This document shows positions 15,559-24,481 of a stretch of DNA of 64,000 bases, piece by piece. Source of the DNA: Azorhizobium sp965227945. GTDB lineage: Bacteria; Pseudomonadota; Alphaproteobacteria; Rhizobiales; Xanthobacteraceae. Position 1 is the first letter of the stretch; every line of letters starts with the position of its first letter. A program made the position numbers and the translations under genes. The stretch covers positions 1,426,001-1,490,000 of the forward strand of contig CBDDGQ010000005.1 in the NCBI GenBank assembly GCA_965227945.1, read 5' to 3'. The notes under the pieces were generated by a model that ran no database searches, was not told where the DNA came from, and was given only the letters and a program-made list of their open reading frames with translations.

Positions 15559-16407
15559 TCAGCGCTTGCGCTTGCGGCCGCGCGCGGCCTTCTCCGGCAC
15601 AGAGCTTGCGTCGGGTGCGGATGCCGCGTCGGCATCGGCCGCCGCGGCATCGTCAGCCGCAACCGGCGGCGTGTCCACCGCCGACAGCTCTGCCGCTGGT
15701 CCGTCCACCGGCGCGGCCAGCGCGGCCACCGAAGCTGCGTCCGGTGAATTCGGCACGACGGCATCCGCCGCGGCGTCCGGCAAGCGCTCGGTCACCACCT
15801 GCCAGATCCGCGCCGCCACCGCATCCGGCGTCCCGGCGGCGTCGATCACCGCATAGCGCGTCCCACCGTCCGCCGCCAGGGCCAGGAAGGCGTCGCGCAC
15901 CTTGGCGTGGTAGGCGTGGCCCTCGCTCTCGAACCGGTCTGCCGCCACGCCGCGCGCCGCCGCACGGGCGAGGCCCACCTCCGGCGGCACATCCAGAACC
16001 AGGGTCAGATCGGGCTGCATCGGCCCCACCGCCACCTGCTCCAGGGCGCGCAGCAGCGCCGCGTCCACCCCGCCCAGCACCCCTTGGTAGACGGTGGTGG
16101 AATCGGTGAAGCGGTCGCACACCACCCAGCGGCCGGCCGCCAGAGCGGGGGCGATCAGCCGGTCCACATGATCGGCCCGCGCCGCCGCGAACAGCAGCGC
16201 CTCCGCCCGCTCGCCCAGCGGCTTGGCGGCGCCCGACAGGATCACATGGCGCACCGCTTCCGCCCCCACCGAGCCGCCGGGCTCGCGGGTGACCACGACC
16301 CCGTGGCCGGCCGCCTCCAGAGCCGCCGCAAGGCGCGCCGCCTGGGTGGATTTGCCGGTGCCCTCGCCGCCCTCCAGGGTGATGAAGCGCCCGCCCGCCC
16401 GGCTCAT
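15559..16407 (-). CDS. tmk: Thymidylate kinase with an Ala/Asp-rich C-terminal tail
   Basis: Phosphorylates dTMP to dTDP. The start chosen gives MSRAGGRFITLEGGEGTGKSTQAARLAAALE, with the P-loop at about 13-20; the DR(F/Y) motif is CDRFTDSTTVYQGVLGG (about 97-113) and the LID region is RGVAADRFESEGHAYHAKVRDAFL. The kinase fold ends near residue 208, the usual length, but the reading continues to 282: about 60 residues of almost only Ala, Asp, Pro, Ser and Val, then PEKAARGRKRKR. The start overlaps the stop of the dac gene (ATGA), so the two are translationally coupled. Confidence 0.94.
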   Translation of the reverse strand: MSRAGGRFITLEGGEGTGKSTQAARLAAALEAAGHGVVVTREPGGSVGAEAVRHVILSGAAKPLGERAEALLFAAARADHVDRLIAPALAAGRWVVCDRFTDSTTVYQGVLGGVDAALLRALEQVAVGPMQPDLTLVLDVPPEVGLARAAARGVAADRFESEGHAYHAKVRDAFLALAADGGTRYAVIDAAGTPDAVAARIWQVVTERLPDAAADAVVPNSPDAASVAALAAPVDGPAAELSAVDTPPVAADDAAAADADAASAPDASSVPEKAARGRKRKR

Positions 16408-17693
16408 TTTTTCAGCTTTGCCATCACCTGGGCGGTCACGTCGCGGAACGCATCGCCCGCCAGCGTGCCGGCGCCATCCACCGCCCGCTGCCACAGGCTG
16501 CCCACCGGCACGTCGGCCATGGCATAGACCGGCACTTCCAGCACCTTGAGCTGGCCGCGGGTCAGCTCCAGCCGGCCCACCTCGGCGCCCTTGGCGACGG
16601 GCGCCCGCAGCGGGCCCTTGTAATTCACCCGCGCCACCAATTTGTCCTGGCTGTTGCGCGGCAGCAGCAGCGCCAGAGGCACGCCGGCGGTCAGCCCCAC
16701 CGAGCTGGTCTGACCGCCCCACACGCTGGCGCGGCCGATTTCCGCATCGGCGGCGAACAGCAGCCGATTCTGGAACGAGTGGAAGCCCCATTCCAGCAGC
16801 TTGCGGGTTTCCTCCAGCCGCTCCTTCTCGGATTTGGCGCCCATCACCACCGCGATCAACCGCTGATCGCCCTGCACCGCCGAGCCCACCAGATGAAAGC
16901 CCACGTCCCGCACCCAGGAGGCGTGCAGGCCATCGGCGCCGACGCCCGCATCCAGCAAGGCGTTGCGGTTGCGCTGCTTGATCTTGTTCCAGTCGATGTT
17001 GGGGATGGCGAAGATCTTGTAGAGTTCCGGATCGCTCTTGATGATCGACCGCGCCAGCACCGCCATGTCGCGGGCGGTGGTGATCTGGCCGGGATCGGCA
17101 AAGCCGGTGGCATTGCGGAACTGCGAGCCGGACATCCCCAGCTCGCTGGCCTTGTCGTTCATCTTGTTGACGAACTCGCTCTCGGTGCCGGACACCCCTT
17201 CCGCCAGAGCGATGGCCGCATCGTTGCCCGACACCACCAGGGCGCCCATGAGCAGATCGCCCACCCGCACCTGGCTTTTCAGCGCCGCGAACATGGCCGC
17301 CCCGCCGGACGGGCCGCCGCCGCGCCGCCAGGCGTTCTCGCTGATGGGGAACGGGGTATCGATGGTGATCTTGCCGGCGCGGATCTGGTCGAACACCACT
17401 GCCGCGGTCATGATCTTAACGATGCCGCCCGGCGCCATGCGCCCATCGGCATTCTTCTCGAACAGGATGGTGCCGCTGGCGAAATCCACCAGGGTGGCTT
17501 CGGGCACCGGGGTCTGGAACGCGGTCTGCGCCCGCGCGCCGGGCGCCAGGGCGACGGTTGCCGCCAGCAGCAGCGCCGGGACGCCGCAGCCCTTCAGGAA
17601 CACGAACGCCGCCGACCGGAGCGGTCGACGGCGTTGGCCCATCACGGGCGCACGACCAGCGGCCGCACGCATCAGGTGAAAAAACACAGCCAT
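16404..17693 (-). CDS. PBP5/DacC-like D,D-carboxypeptidase homologue lacking active-site residues
   Basis: A 429-residue exported protein of the S11 family. A signal sequence or anchor ends near residue 55 (LLLAATVALAPGARAQ), followed by the transpeptidase-fold domain and a C-terminal beta domain (PBP5_C) ending in an amphipathic helix. The SxxK box, which supplies the acylated serine, reads Gly-Ile-Val-Lys at 90-93 (RMAPGGIVKIMTAAVVFD). The SxN box is intact (Ser155-Gly-Asn). The KTG box reads His-Ala-Ser at 257-259 (GADGLHASWVRD). Losing the nucleophile and the KTG lysine should abolish carboxypeptidase activity. The reading frame is otherwise clean and sits in the conserved rlpA-dac-tmk order, so it appears to be kept as a pseudoenzyme. 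Confidence 0.9.
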   Translation of the reverse strand: MAVFFHLMRAAAGRAPVMGQRRRPLRSAAFVFLKGCGVPALLLAATVALAPGARAQTAFQTPVPEATLVDFASGTILFEKNADGRMAPGGIVKIMTAAVVFDQIRAGKITIDTPFPISENAWRRGGGPSGGAAMFAALKSQVRVGDLLMGALVVSGNDAAIALAEGVSGTESEFVNKMNDKASELGMSGSQFRNATGFADPGQITTARDMAVLARSIIKSDPELYKIFAIPNIDWNKIKQRNRNALLDAGVGADGLHASWVRDVGFHLVGSAVQGDQRLIAVVMGAKSEKERLEETRKLLEWGFHSFQNRLLFAADAEIGRASVWGGQTSSVGLTAGVPLALLLPRNSQDKLVARVNYKGPLRAPVAKGAEVGRLELTRGQLKVLEVPVYAMADVPVGSLWQRAVDGAGTLAGDAFRDVTAQVMAKLKK

Positions 17694-17724
17694 GGTTTCG
17701 CCCCGCAGGGCCCCCTCCAGCGGA

Positions 17725-18783
17725 TCAGCGTCCGGAAGCCGCGACGCCGGTAAAGCTCATGCCGGTGACCGGCGCTGCGCCCACGGCCCAGCCCCCAGCT
17801 CCGGTGCCGGCGGACGGCGCCGCGGCAGCGGTCAGAGCGGCGGATGCGGTGGTGGGTGCGGGTGCCGGCGCGGGCTTGGCCGATGCCACCTTCACCGGGG
17901 CGGCCGCCGGATGCGGAATGGGGGCGACGGCCACGGAGCGGCTGCTGACCGGGGTGGGCGCGGCGGCAATCGCGGTGCGCGCAGGCGCCGCGGGGGCCAC
18001 CGGCTCGGCCTCGGCCACCTGCTCGCCGGCGTCCGCATGACCGAGATCGAACGGGCGCTGCAGCGGCACCGGAATGTCGGTGGGCGCGGTGCGCGGCATA
18101 GCCAGCGGCAATTGCGGAATGAACGGGGCGGCGGAGGCCACCTGCACCGCCGAATTGGCGGGCGCCTCGGCCGGGGTGCCGTCCTGGCGCAGGGTCGCGA
18201 TCAGCTTGCGGTCGTCGGAGCCGTCCAGCGGCGCGCGGCTGACGAATTCCACCCGCACCTTGGCGACGCCATTGGCGGAAAAGCCCAGCAGGTCGGCGGT
18301 GCGGTGCGAGACGTCGATCACCCGGTTCTGGTGATACGGCCCGCGGTCATTGATCCGCACGATGATGGAGCGTTCGTTCTTGAGATTGGTCACCCGCACA
18401 TAGCACGGCATGGGCAGCGTTGGATGGGCGGCGGAAATGGAGGCACGGTCGAACACTTCGCCATTGGCGGTGCGGCGGCCATGGAAATCGTCGCCATACC
18501 AGGAGGCAATGCCCTCTTCGCGGTAATTGGGATTTTCCTGCGGGACATAGGTCCGGCCAGCGATCACATAGGGCTTGCCGACGCGATAGGCGCCGCCGCC
18601 CTTGGGCACCGGCTCACCGTCCGCCACCACCCGCGGGCTGGCCGAGACGCCGTATTTGGGATCCACCTGGCTGGCGAGCTTGCCCGCCGAGCTGCACGCC
18701 GCCAGCGTGAGGCAGAGGGCGGCGACGCCGACGCTGCCGCGCGAGGCGCGTACCAGGGAGAGGATCTGCAGATCTCGCGTCAT
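17725..18783 (-). CDS. rlpA: RlpA-like lipoprotein (double-psi beta-barrel)
   Basis: A 352-residue lipoprotein: the lipobox LTLAAC places the lipidated Cys near residue 30. The DPBB domain (about 85-180) has GIASWYGDDFHGRRTANGEVFD, AAHPTLPMPCYVRVTNL, RSIIVRINDRGPYHQNRVIDVSHRTADLLGF, with the Asp of NDRGPY that acts in lytic transglycosylase members. The last 150 residues are Ala/Pro-rich and no SPOR domain is seen, so septal targeting must differ from E. coli RlpA. Head of the minus-strand operon running to metG; dac follows after 31 bp. Confidence 0.92.
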   Translation of the reverse strand: MTRDLQILSLVRASRGSVGVAALCLTLAACSSAGKLASQVDPKYGVSASPRVVADGEPVPKGGGAYRVGKPYVIAGRTYVPQENPNYREEGIASWYGDDFHGRRTANGEVFDRASISAAHPTLPMPCYVRVTNLKNERSIIVRINDRGPYHQNRVIDVSHRTADLLGFSANGVAKVRVEFVSRAPLDGSDDRKLIATLRQDGTPAEAPANSAVQVASAAPFIPQLPLAMPRTAPTDIPVPLQRPFDLGHADAGEQVAEAEPVAPAAPARTAIAAAPTPVSSRSVAVAPIPHPAAAPVKVASAKPAPAPAPTTASAALTAAAAPSAGTGAGGWAVGAAPVTGMSFTGVAASGR

Positions 18784-19062
18784 TAGCGTCCTGTGTCACC
18801 GAAACCCGCGCCGCTTGCGCAACAAAGGCCCCTCGGGAGGCCAGCAGACTTTGGCATGTCTGCGCTCGATTGGACAGAAGAGGGGCGGAAAACGCGGCGG
18901 AAATGCGGCAAGCCTGTGAATATGGTAAACAAGCTGTAATGTGCTGCAACGAAAATGCCCATCCGCCGTTCTGGCGCGGGCGGGCTCGAGCCTGGTCCGG
19001 CGCCCGCCTCGGGGGGCAGTCCGGCGCCGGGTGCCCATGCGAACCGGATCGCAGATTCGTGG

Positions 19063-19149
19063 CGGAAGGGGTGGGATTCGAACCCACGGTGGGCTTGCAC
19101 CCACGGCGGTTTTCAAGACCGCTGCCTTAAACCACTCGGCCACCCTTCC
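19063..19149 (-). tRNA. tRNA-Ser (anticodon TGA)
   Basis: On the minus strand GGAAGGG pairs with CCCTTCC to close the acceptor stem, the D arm reads GGCCGAGTGGTTTAAGG, the anticodon loop is CTTGAAA (anticodon TGA, reads UCA codons), a long variable arm GTGGGTGCAAGCCCAC follows as expected for tRNA-Ser, and the T arm contains GGTTCGAATCC. CCA is not encoded right after the discriminator base. Confidence 0.95.
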
Positions 19150-19368
19150 AGCACGCCGGCCCGCGACGTGCGCTCTTCCTAGCCGATGCCGGGCCGGCGC
19201 GTCGAGACCACAGGGGCCCGTATTCCCGCATTGCGCGCGGGTCGGGAACCTGGGCGGTTGGGGGCGGATGGGTACGGCGGAACAGCTGTGACTTGTCGGT
19301 TGCTCTGTCGGTGACACCAAGCCTCCGCTGACGGCAGGCGAGAAGCCGCCGTCAGCGCGCATCTGCCG

Positions 19369-20274
19369 TTACGCGGCCGGCACCGCCGGCGCGTAGTCCA
19401 TTGCCGCGAGATCGGCGATCAGGCCCGGCCCGGTCGGCGACCACCCCAGCTCCGCCCGCGTCCGGTCGCTGGATGCCGGCATGTCCAGTGTCGCGAACAT
19501 CGCCATCCATCCGTAATAGGCCGGCGCTTCCGCCGCCGAGAGCGAGACCGCCGGCAGGCCGAGGCCGGTCGCAACGGTTTCTGCGATGGCGCGCGCCGAG
19601 ACGCCAGCCTCCGCGGCAGCGTGATAGCGCGCACCCGCACGGCCGTGGTCGAGAACCAGAGCGTAGAGCTTGGCTACGTCGAGGACATGGCCGGCCGGCC
19701 AGCGGTTGGCCCCCTCGCCCACGTATCCCACCATGCCCTTGGCGCGCGCGATCTCAATGAAGGGCGTGATCAGGCCCTGCTTGCGCGTGTCATGGACCTG
19801 CGGGAGTCGCACCACACGGACATCGACCCCGGCCTCCAGCAGCGCGTTGCCGGCCTGTTCGGAGGCAATCCGCGGATTGGGGTGCTCGGCGTTGAAGATG
19901 GTTTCCACCGCCGGTTGCCCTGGCCCCGCCTCGCCCATGCCGGTGCCCGAGGTGATGAGCAGCGGCCGGGCGGAGCCCTTGAGCGCCGCGCCCAGCGTTG
20001 CGATCACCCGCCGGTCCTTCTCGCAATTGTCCAGGAAATGGCTGAAGTCGTGATCGAACGCGGTGTGGATCACCGCGTCGGCCTGCGCCGCGCCGGCACG
20101 CAGGCTCTCGAGATCCTCAAGGGTGCCGCGATGGGTCTCGACGCCAGCGGCCGCCAAAGCGCGGGCGCCAGCGTCCGAGCGGGTCAGACCCACCACATGA
20201 TGCCCCGCGGCCAGAAGCTCGGGGAGGATGTGCGAGCCGATGAATCCGGTTGCCCCGGTCAGAAATACGCGCAT
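19369..20274 (-). CDS. NAD(P)-dependent SDR/epimerase family protein
   Basis: An extended short-chain-dehydrogenase-like protein of 301 residues starting MRVFLTGATGFIGSHILPELLAAGH, with the nucleotide-binding TGxxGxxG at 6-13. It then shows LTRSDAGARALAAAGVETHRGTLEDLESL and AVIHTAFDHDF. The YxxxK catalytic pair is not apparent (the region reads NPRIASEQAGNALLEAG), so it belongs to the atypical/NmrA-side of the family and its reaction is unknown. It is divergent from an MmyB-type regulator 96 bp away, which probably controls it. Confidence 0.85.
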   Translation of the reverse strand: MRVFLTGATGFIGSHILPELLAAGHHVVGLTRSDAGARALAAAGVETHRGTLEDLESLRAGAAQADAVIHTAFDHDFSHFLDNCEKDRRVIATLGAALKGSARPLLITSGTGMGEAGPGQPAVETIFNAEHPNPRIASEQAGNALLEAGVDVRVVRLPQVHDTRKQGLITPFIEIARAKGMVGYVGEGANRWPAGHVLDVAKLYALVLDHGRAGARYHAAAEAGVSARAIAETVATGLGLPAVSLSAAEAPAYYGWMAMFATLDMPASSDRTRAELGWSPTGPGLIADLAAMDYAPAVPAA

Positions 20275-20370
20275 GAAACACTCCGACATTGTTCCCACAC
20301 GCACTTCGCCCTAAATTCTTTCCTGTAAAAGTAGTGACTGTATCATGGTATAATCATCAACAGGATCGCC

Positions 20371-21222
20371 ATGCCCAGTGAGACAATGGACACGCTCGGC
20401 AGCTTCCTCCGCGATCGACGGTCGAAGATGGACCCGGCGACGTTCGGATTTGCCGGCGGGCGTCGGCGCACGCCGGGCCTGCGCCGGGAAGAGGTGGCCC
20501 AGCGCGCCAACATTTCCCCCACCTGGTACACCTGGCTGGAGCAGGGGCGCGGCGGCGCCCCCTCCGCGGACGTGCTCAACCGCATCGCCGCCGGGTTGAT
20601 GCTCACCGAGCCGGAGCGCGAGCACCTGTTCATCCTCGGCCTCGGACGCCCTCCAGAGGCCAATTACAAAAGCTCCGACGCCGTCACGCCGCGACTGCAG
20701 CGGGTGCTGGATGCCTTTCCCTTCAGTCCGGCCATCATCAAGACCGCCACCTGGGACGTGGCAGCCTGGAACGTCGCAGCGGCCACGCTTCTGACCGACT
20801 ATGGCCGCCTCCCGCGGGCGCAGCGCAACATCCTGCGGCTCATGTTCACCGATTCCCGCATCAAGGCGGCGCAGGAGGATTGGCTCAGTGTCGCCCGTTA
20901 TGTGGTCGGCGCCTTTCGGGCCGATGCCGCGCGGGCCGGTGCGGGGGCGGAGATCGCCCGCATGGTGGAGGAATTGTCCCGGCTCAGTCCCGAATTCGCG
21001 GCGCTGTGGCGCGACAACGCCATCGCCGGACATGCGGCCGGATTGAAGCGCCTGCACCATCCCGTGCATGGCCTGCTGGAGCTGGAATTCTCGGCCTTCG
21101 CGGTGGATGGCCGCCCGGACCTGGGGATGATCGTCTACAACGCCGCCACGCCGGACACGGCAAAACGCATCCGGTCGCTGATGGCGCGCCAGACCGAACT
21201 GACCGCGCCTTTGGAGGCGTAG
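20371..21222 (+). CDS. XRE-type regulator with MmyB-like ligand domain
   Basis: A 283-residue transcription factor: helix-turn-helix (about 5-85) with the subgroup signature GGRRRTPGLRREEVAQRANISPTWYTWLEQGR, then a PAS-like MmyB domain (about 105-270) with WDVAAWNVAAATLLTDYGRLPRAQRNILRLMF and LSRLSPEFAALWRDNAIAGHAAGLKRLHHPVHGLLELEFSAFAVDG. Members of this group regulate divergent oxidoreductase genes, and here an SDR gene is divergent across 96 bp. The ATG at 20371 was used; the AT-rich TGTATCATGGTATAATC just upstream is a likely promoter/operator. Confidence 0.92.
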   Translation: MPSETMDTLGSFLRDRRSKMDPATFGFAGGRRRTPGLRREEVAQRANISPTWYTWLEQGRGGAPSADVLNRIAAGLMLTEPEREHLFILGLGRPPEANYKSSDAVTPRLQRVLDAFPFSPAIIKTATWDVAAWNVAAATLLTDYGRLPRAQRNILRLMFTDSRIKAAQEDWLSVARYVVGAFRADAARAGAGAEIARMVEELSRLSPEFAALWRDNAIAGHAAGLKRLHHPVHGLLELEFSAFAVDGRPDLGMIVYNAATPDTAKRIRSLMARQTELTAPLEA

Positions 21223-21267
21223 CGGACCGACGCACATGGAGCACCGGGGGGCCGGCGGCGCCCCGCG

Positions 21268-21495
21268 CTACCGGCCGCGTTCGGAGCGGCTGAAATTGCT
21301 CAGATGGCCTTCGCGCGCCGCCTGGGCGCGGGCGGACTTGATGATGCCCGCGCTCTTGCCGCCCGGCGCCACCCGCGACATCAGGCGCGACAGATTCTGC
21401 CCGCCGCAGCTTGGGCAGATGGGCGTGTCGCTGCCCCGGATCAGCAATTCGACATCGCTGTCGCATTGCGGACAATGATAGCTGAACAATGGCAT
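21268..21495 (-). CDS. FmdB-family zinc-ribbon protein
   Basis: A 75-residue protein beginning MPLFSYHCPQCDSDVELLIRG with the paired motifs CPQC and CPSC that bind one zinc, then a basic linker. This is the common FmdB/CxxC_CXXC_SSSS regulatory-protein family, whose members are thought to be nucleic-acid or protein-binding accessory factors. Length is typical. It stands alone, converging with the MmyB regulator. Confidence 0.9.
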   Translation of the reverse strand: MPLFSYHCPQCDSDVELLIRGSDTPICPSCGGQNLSRLMSRVAPGGKSAGIIKSARAQAAREGHLSNFSRSERGR

Positions 21496-21667
21496 GCACC
21501 GACCCTCCCTGCTCTCCCGCGCGTGGCGGGCCGAAGCGTCCCAATGCAGGGCGGGCGCGCATTGCCCCGCGCCGTCCCCGGCTGCGGAGCGTCGTTGCCC
21601 GACCCTCCCTTGGCGCAATGCAGGGAGTGGGCCATCCCGAGCGGCGCCAAGGTCCGGCGCCTGCCGG

Positions 21668-22837
21668 TCAGCGCAGCGGCGCGGGCGGAACATCTGCCAG
21701 ACAGGGCGAGACGAACAGCTCGCCGCGCCAGGCGCCCCGCGCAGTGCGGGTGAACACCACCAGCCACAGCACGCTCAGCACCGCCACGAACAGGCCGCCG
21801 AGAATCCCGAACAGGCCGATGGGCAGCAGCGTTCCCAGCCGCAAGGTGGCCACCGCATAGACCCCGAGCGGGAAGGTGTAGCCCCACCAGCCCAGATTGA
21901 ACGGCAGCCCCTGGCGCACATAGCGCAGCGTGATGAGGCTGGCCATGGCCACCCACCACAGGCCATAGCCCCACATCACCAGACCGCCCACCAGCCCGAT
22001 GCCGCGGGCGGCGCCCGCATAGGCCCCCAGGCCATTGGCGGTGAAAATGGCGGGGGCCGCCTCGCCCAGCACCAGCAGGCCCAGCGCCCCGGTGCCGATG
22101 GGCCCGAGCGCCAGCCAGCTGGTGGCGGCCATGCTCACATGCGGCAGCTTGTGGACGGCCATGCGCAGCACCAGGATCACCAGCACGCTCATGGCCAGCG
22201 GCACCGACAGCGCCCACAGCAGATAGCTGCTGATGAGGACGTTCAACTGGACGGGCGCCTCCGCCAGATGCGGGGCGAGCAGGCCGCCGCTCACCGCGGC
22301 CACTTCCGCGGCCACCACCGGGAGGAGCCAGACCGCCGTCATCTGGTCGATGGTGTGGTCCTGGCGAGTGAACATCATGAAGGGGATCGCCACCCCGCAC
22401 GCGGCGGCGATGCCGGCATCGAGCACCCACAGCACCTCCGCGATCTGCACCGCCGCGCCGCCCCAGCGGGGCAGGCCGAAGATCAGGAAGCCGTTGATGA
22501 TGGTCGCCAGCCCCATGGGGATGCAGCCGAAGAACATCGACACCACCGAATGGCCGAAGATGCGCCGGGCGCCGTCGAAGAAGAAGATCCAGCGAGCGGC
22601 ATAGAGCCCGGAAAACAGCGTGAAGAGGCCGATGTTGAACAGCCACAGCCCCTCGCCCACCGCGCGCAGCACCGGCCAGCCGGGAAATTGCGCCAAAGCG
22701 ATGGCTAGGATGCCGGTGCCCATGGTGGCGGCGAACCAGTTGGGCGTGAACTGCCGCACCACTTCGCTGGGCTGACTGAGGCGCGACAGCGGCTTGAGGC
22801 CGAAGGCCACGGCGCCGGCATGGGTCTCGAGGGCCAT
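21668..22837 (-). CDS. SLAC1/TehA-family anion channel or C4-dicarboxylate/sulfite exporter
   Basis: An inner-membrane protein of 389 residues with ten helices. The opening of the fold, QFTPNWFAATMGTGILAIALAQFP, and repeated paired helices with HSVVSMFFGCIPMGLATIINGFLIFG and WWGYTFPLGVYAVATLRLG place it in the voltage-dependent anion channel (TDT) family, which includes TehA, the yeast Mae1 and Ssu1 proteins. The ATG giving MALETHAG is preferred over a GTG 15 codons upstream. The substrate cannot be deduced: tellurite resistance, malate uptake and sulfite efflux are all known in the family. Confidence 0.88.
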   Translation of the reverse strand: MALETHAGAVAFGLKPLSRLSQPSEVVRQFTPNWFAATMGTGILAIALAQFPGWPVLRAVGEGLWLFNIGLFTLFSGLYAARWIFFFDGARRIFGHSVVSMFFGCIPMGLATIINGFLIFGLPRWGGAAVQIAEVLWVLDAGIAAACGVAIPFMMFTRQDHTIDQMTAVWLLPVVAAEVAAVSGGLLAPHLAEAPVQLNVLISSYLLWALSVPLAMSVLVILVLRMAVHKLPHVSMAATSWLALGPIGTGALGLLVLGEAAPAIFTANGLGAYAGAARGIGLVGGLVMWGYGLWWVAMASLITLRYVRQGLPFNLGWWGYTFPLGVYAVATLRLGTLLPIGLFGILGGLFVAVLSVLWLVVFTRTARGAWRGELFVSPCLADVPPAPLR

Positions 22838-23056
22838 AAGCGCGATCCCGAGGGCAGCGGGGATGACGGAGCACACGGACACCGCGACCGCCCCTCAACC
22901 CGGCAGTGCCGCTCTACCGCTCATGCCAAGTTCTGCGGCACCGCGCAAGGCGCGTCATGCGCGAAGGCGCAGGGACGAGAGATCTGTGTGAGACGAACCC
23001 GCCATGGCCCGAGGCAACCCGCCCCGCGCGCCGGCGTCAGCCCGGAGGTCGCTGTC

Positions 23057-23902
23057 TCAGGCGACGTGGGCCGCCATAGGGCGTTGCTTGGCCCGCTGCA
23101 GACGCACATTGACCAGCCGCGACAGGCCCACGATCACCACGATGGTGCCGAGATAGGCCACCAGCTGCATGCCGGTCGGCTGGGCGCGATAGCCCACCAG
23201 GGTGCGCAGCACCCGGCCCACCGCGCTGTCGTCGGCCAGCAGCCAGGTGCTGTTCCACACCGCATCGGGCAGGCTCTGGATGAAGCCGGCATCCTGCAGG
23301 ATGCCCACCGCCTGGGCCGCAAGCCCGGCGGCCAGCAAGGTGATGAGCACGGCGGTGGTCTTGAACAGGTGTTTCATGGGAATGGCCACCAGCCCGCGAT
23401 AGAGCAGGAAGGACACCACCACGCCGGCGCCCACGCCCATGGCGAAGCCCAGCGCCACATTGAGCGGACCTTCGGTGCCGCTGATGGTGATGCCGTACAT
23501 GAACAGCACCACTTCCACGCCTTCGCGCAGCACCGCCATGCCCACCACAATGCCCAGGGCCGCCGGCGGCCGCAGGCCGTCGCGGACATCTTTGCCGACG
23601 GCGCGCATTTCAGCGACCAGTTCGCGGCCGTGGCTGGCCATCCACACCACGGTCCACACCAGCATCACCACCGCCACCGAGAGGATGGCGGCATTGAGCA
23701 TTTCCTGGCCGGAGCCATCGAACAGATTGGCGATCTTCTCGGCGAACAGCGCGATCACGGCGCTGCCCACCACGCCGCCGCCAAGGCCCAGGGCAATCAC
23801 CAGGCCCCGGCCCCGGATGCCTTCCGAGGCGGCCAGGATGACGCCGGTGATCAGGCCCGCCTCAAGCACTTCGCGGAACACGATGATGAAGGCTGCGAGC
23901 AT
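23057..23902 (-). CDS. FTR1-family high-affinity iron permease (EfeU-like)
   Basis: A 281-residue seven-helix permease starting MLAAFIIVFREVLEAGLITGVIL. Both iron-binding REXXE motifs are present: REVLE in the first helix (about 9-13) and REGVE in the fourth (AVLREGVEVVLFMYG). FTR1 permeases take up Fe3+ produced by a partner ferroxidase. The partners are encoded divergently from 24482 onward (imelysin, multicopper oxidase, di-haem cytochrome), which makes this the membrane channel of the locus. Confidence 0.93.
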   Translation of the reverse strand: MLAAFIIVFREVLEAGLITGVILAASEGIRGRGLVIALGLGGGVVGSAVIALFAEKIANLFDGSGQEMLNAAILSVAVVMLVWTVVWMASHGRELVAEMRAVGKDVRDGLRPPAALGIVVGMAVLREGVEVVLFMYGITISGTEGPLNVALGFAMGVGAGVVVSFLLYRGLVAIPMKHLFKTTAVLITLLAAGLAAQAVGILQDAGFIQSLPDAVWNSTWLLADDSAVGRVLRTLVGYRAQPTGMQLVAYLGTIVVIVGLSRLVNVRLQRAKQRPMAAHVA

Positions 23903-24481
23903 CCCGGCGGTCCCTGCGTTGGTGCGCGACTGGCGGCGGATCCGACACCGGCGCGCGGCAGACATTCACAACGGCAAGACAAGGACGAGAAATCGTCGAC
24001 GGTTACGCCGAGATTGGTCGTGATTGCTTAGCCTCTATTTGCTGGTACACCCGAGCGCATCGCCTGTCACCACAACGCGCTCCCTTTAGAAATCCTCAAA
24101 TCTGGAAATGCTGTAAACAACCGCCGCGGGTCAGCCGCCGCCCCCGCGCGAGACGGCGCCAGCGCTGGCAAGTATTGGTGCACGTAAGGTCATGTTCTGC
24201 CTGCGATGCCGCTTCATTCGGACGCACCACGCCGGCTTGCCGGCGCTGCCGGCAGTAAAATGCGCGCGCGGCCGCGCAGGTAAAACAGTGCTCAGGACGG
24301 TTTGGGCCGGCGGGCAGCGGATTTGAAGCTGTTCAATAGAACAATTCCATTGTCGTCGCGGCTTCTTGTGGCCTCACTTTGCTGCGGCTAGGTTCCATCT
24401 GGACGCGCCAGAGCCCTTGCGCCGAACGCCGTCGATGGCGCTGCTCGAGCGCCCGCCAAGATGTATTGGGAGAGTTCACTT
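23903..24481. other. 579-bp divergent control region of the iron locus
   Basis: No gene is seen between the FTR1 permease and the first imelysin. The stretch has lower GC patches near 24000-24120 and 24320-24350 that look like promoter DNA for both directions, and a 14-bp palindrome at 24330. Confidence 0.6.
24330..24343. promoter_or_regulatory. Palindrome TGTTCAATAGAACA upstream of the imelysin operon
   Basis: Five-base arms TGTTC and GAACA with a four-base centre, in an AT-rich patch about 140 bp before the first imelysin start. It is a candidate site for an iron-responsive regulator. It is not a clear match to the Fur, RirA or Irr (ICE) sequences that I know. Confidence 0.4.

Noticed and set aside
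18796..19362. Open frames across the tRNA-Ser region
   Set aside because: They run through a clear tRNA gene and have no family likeness.
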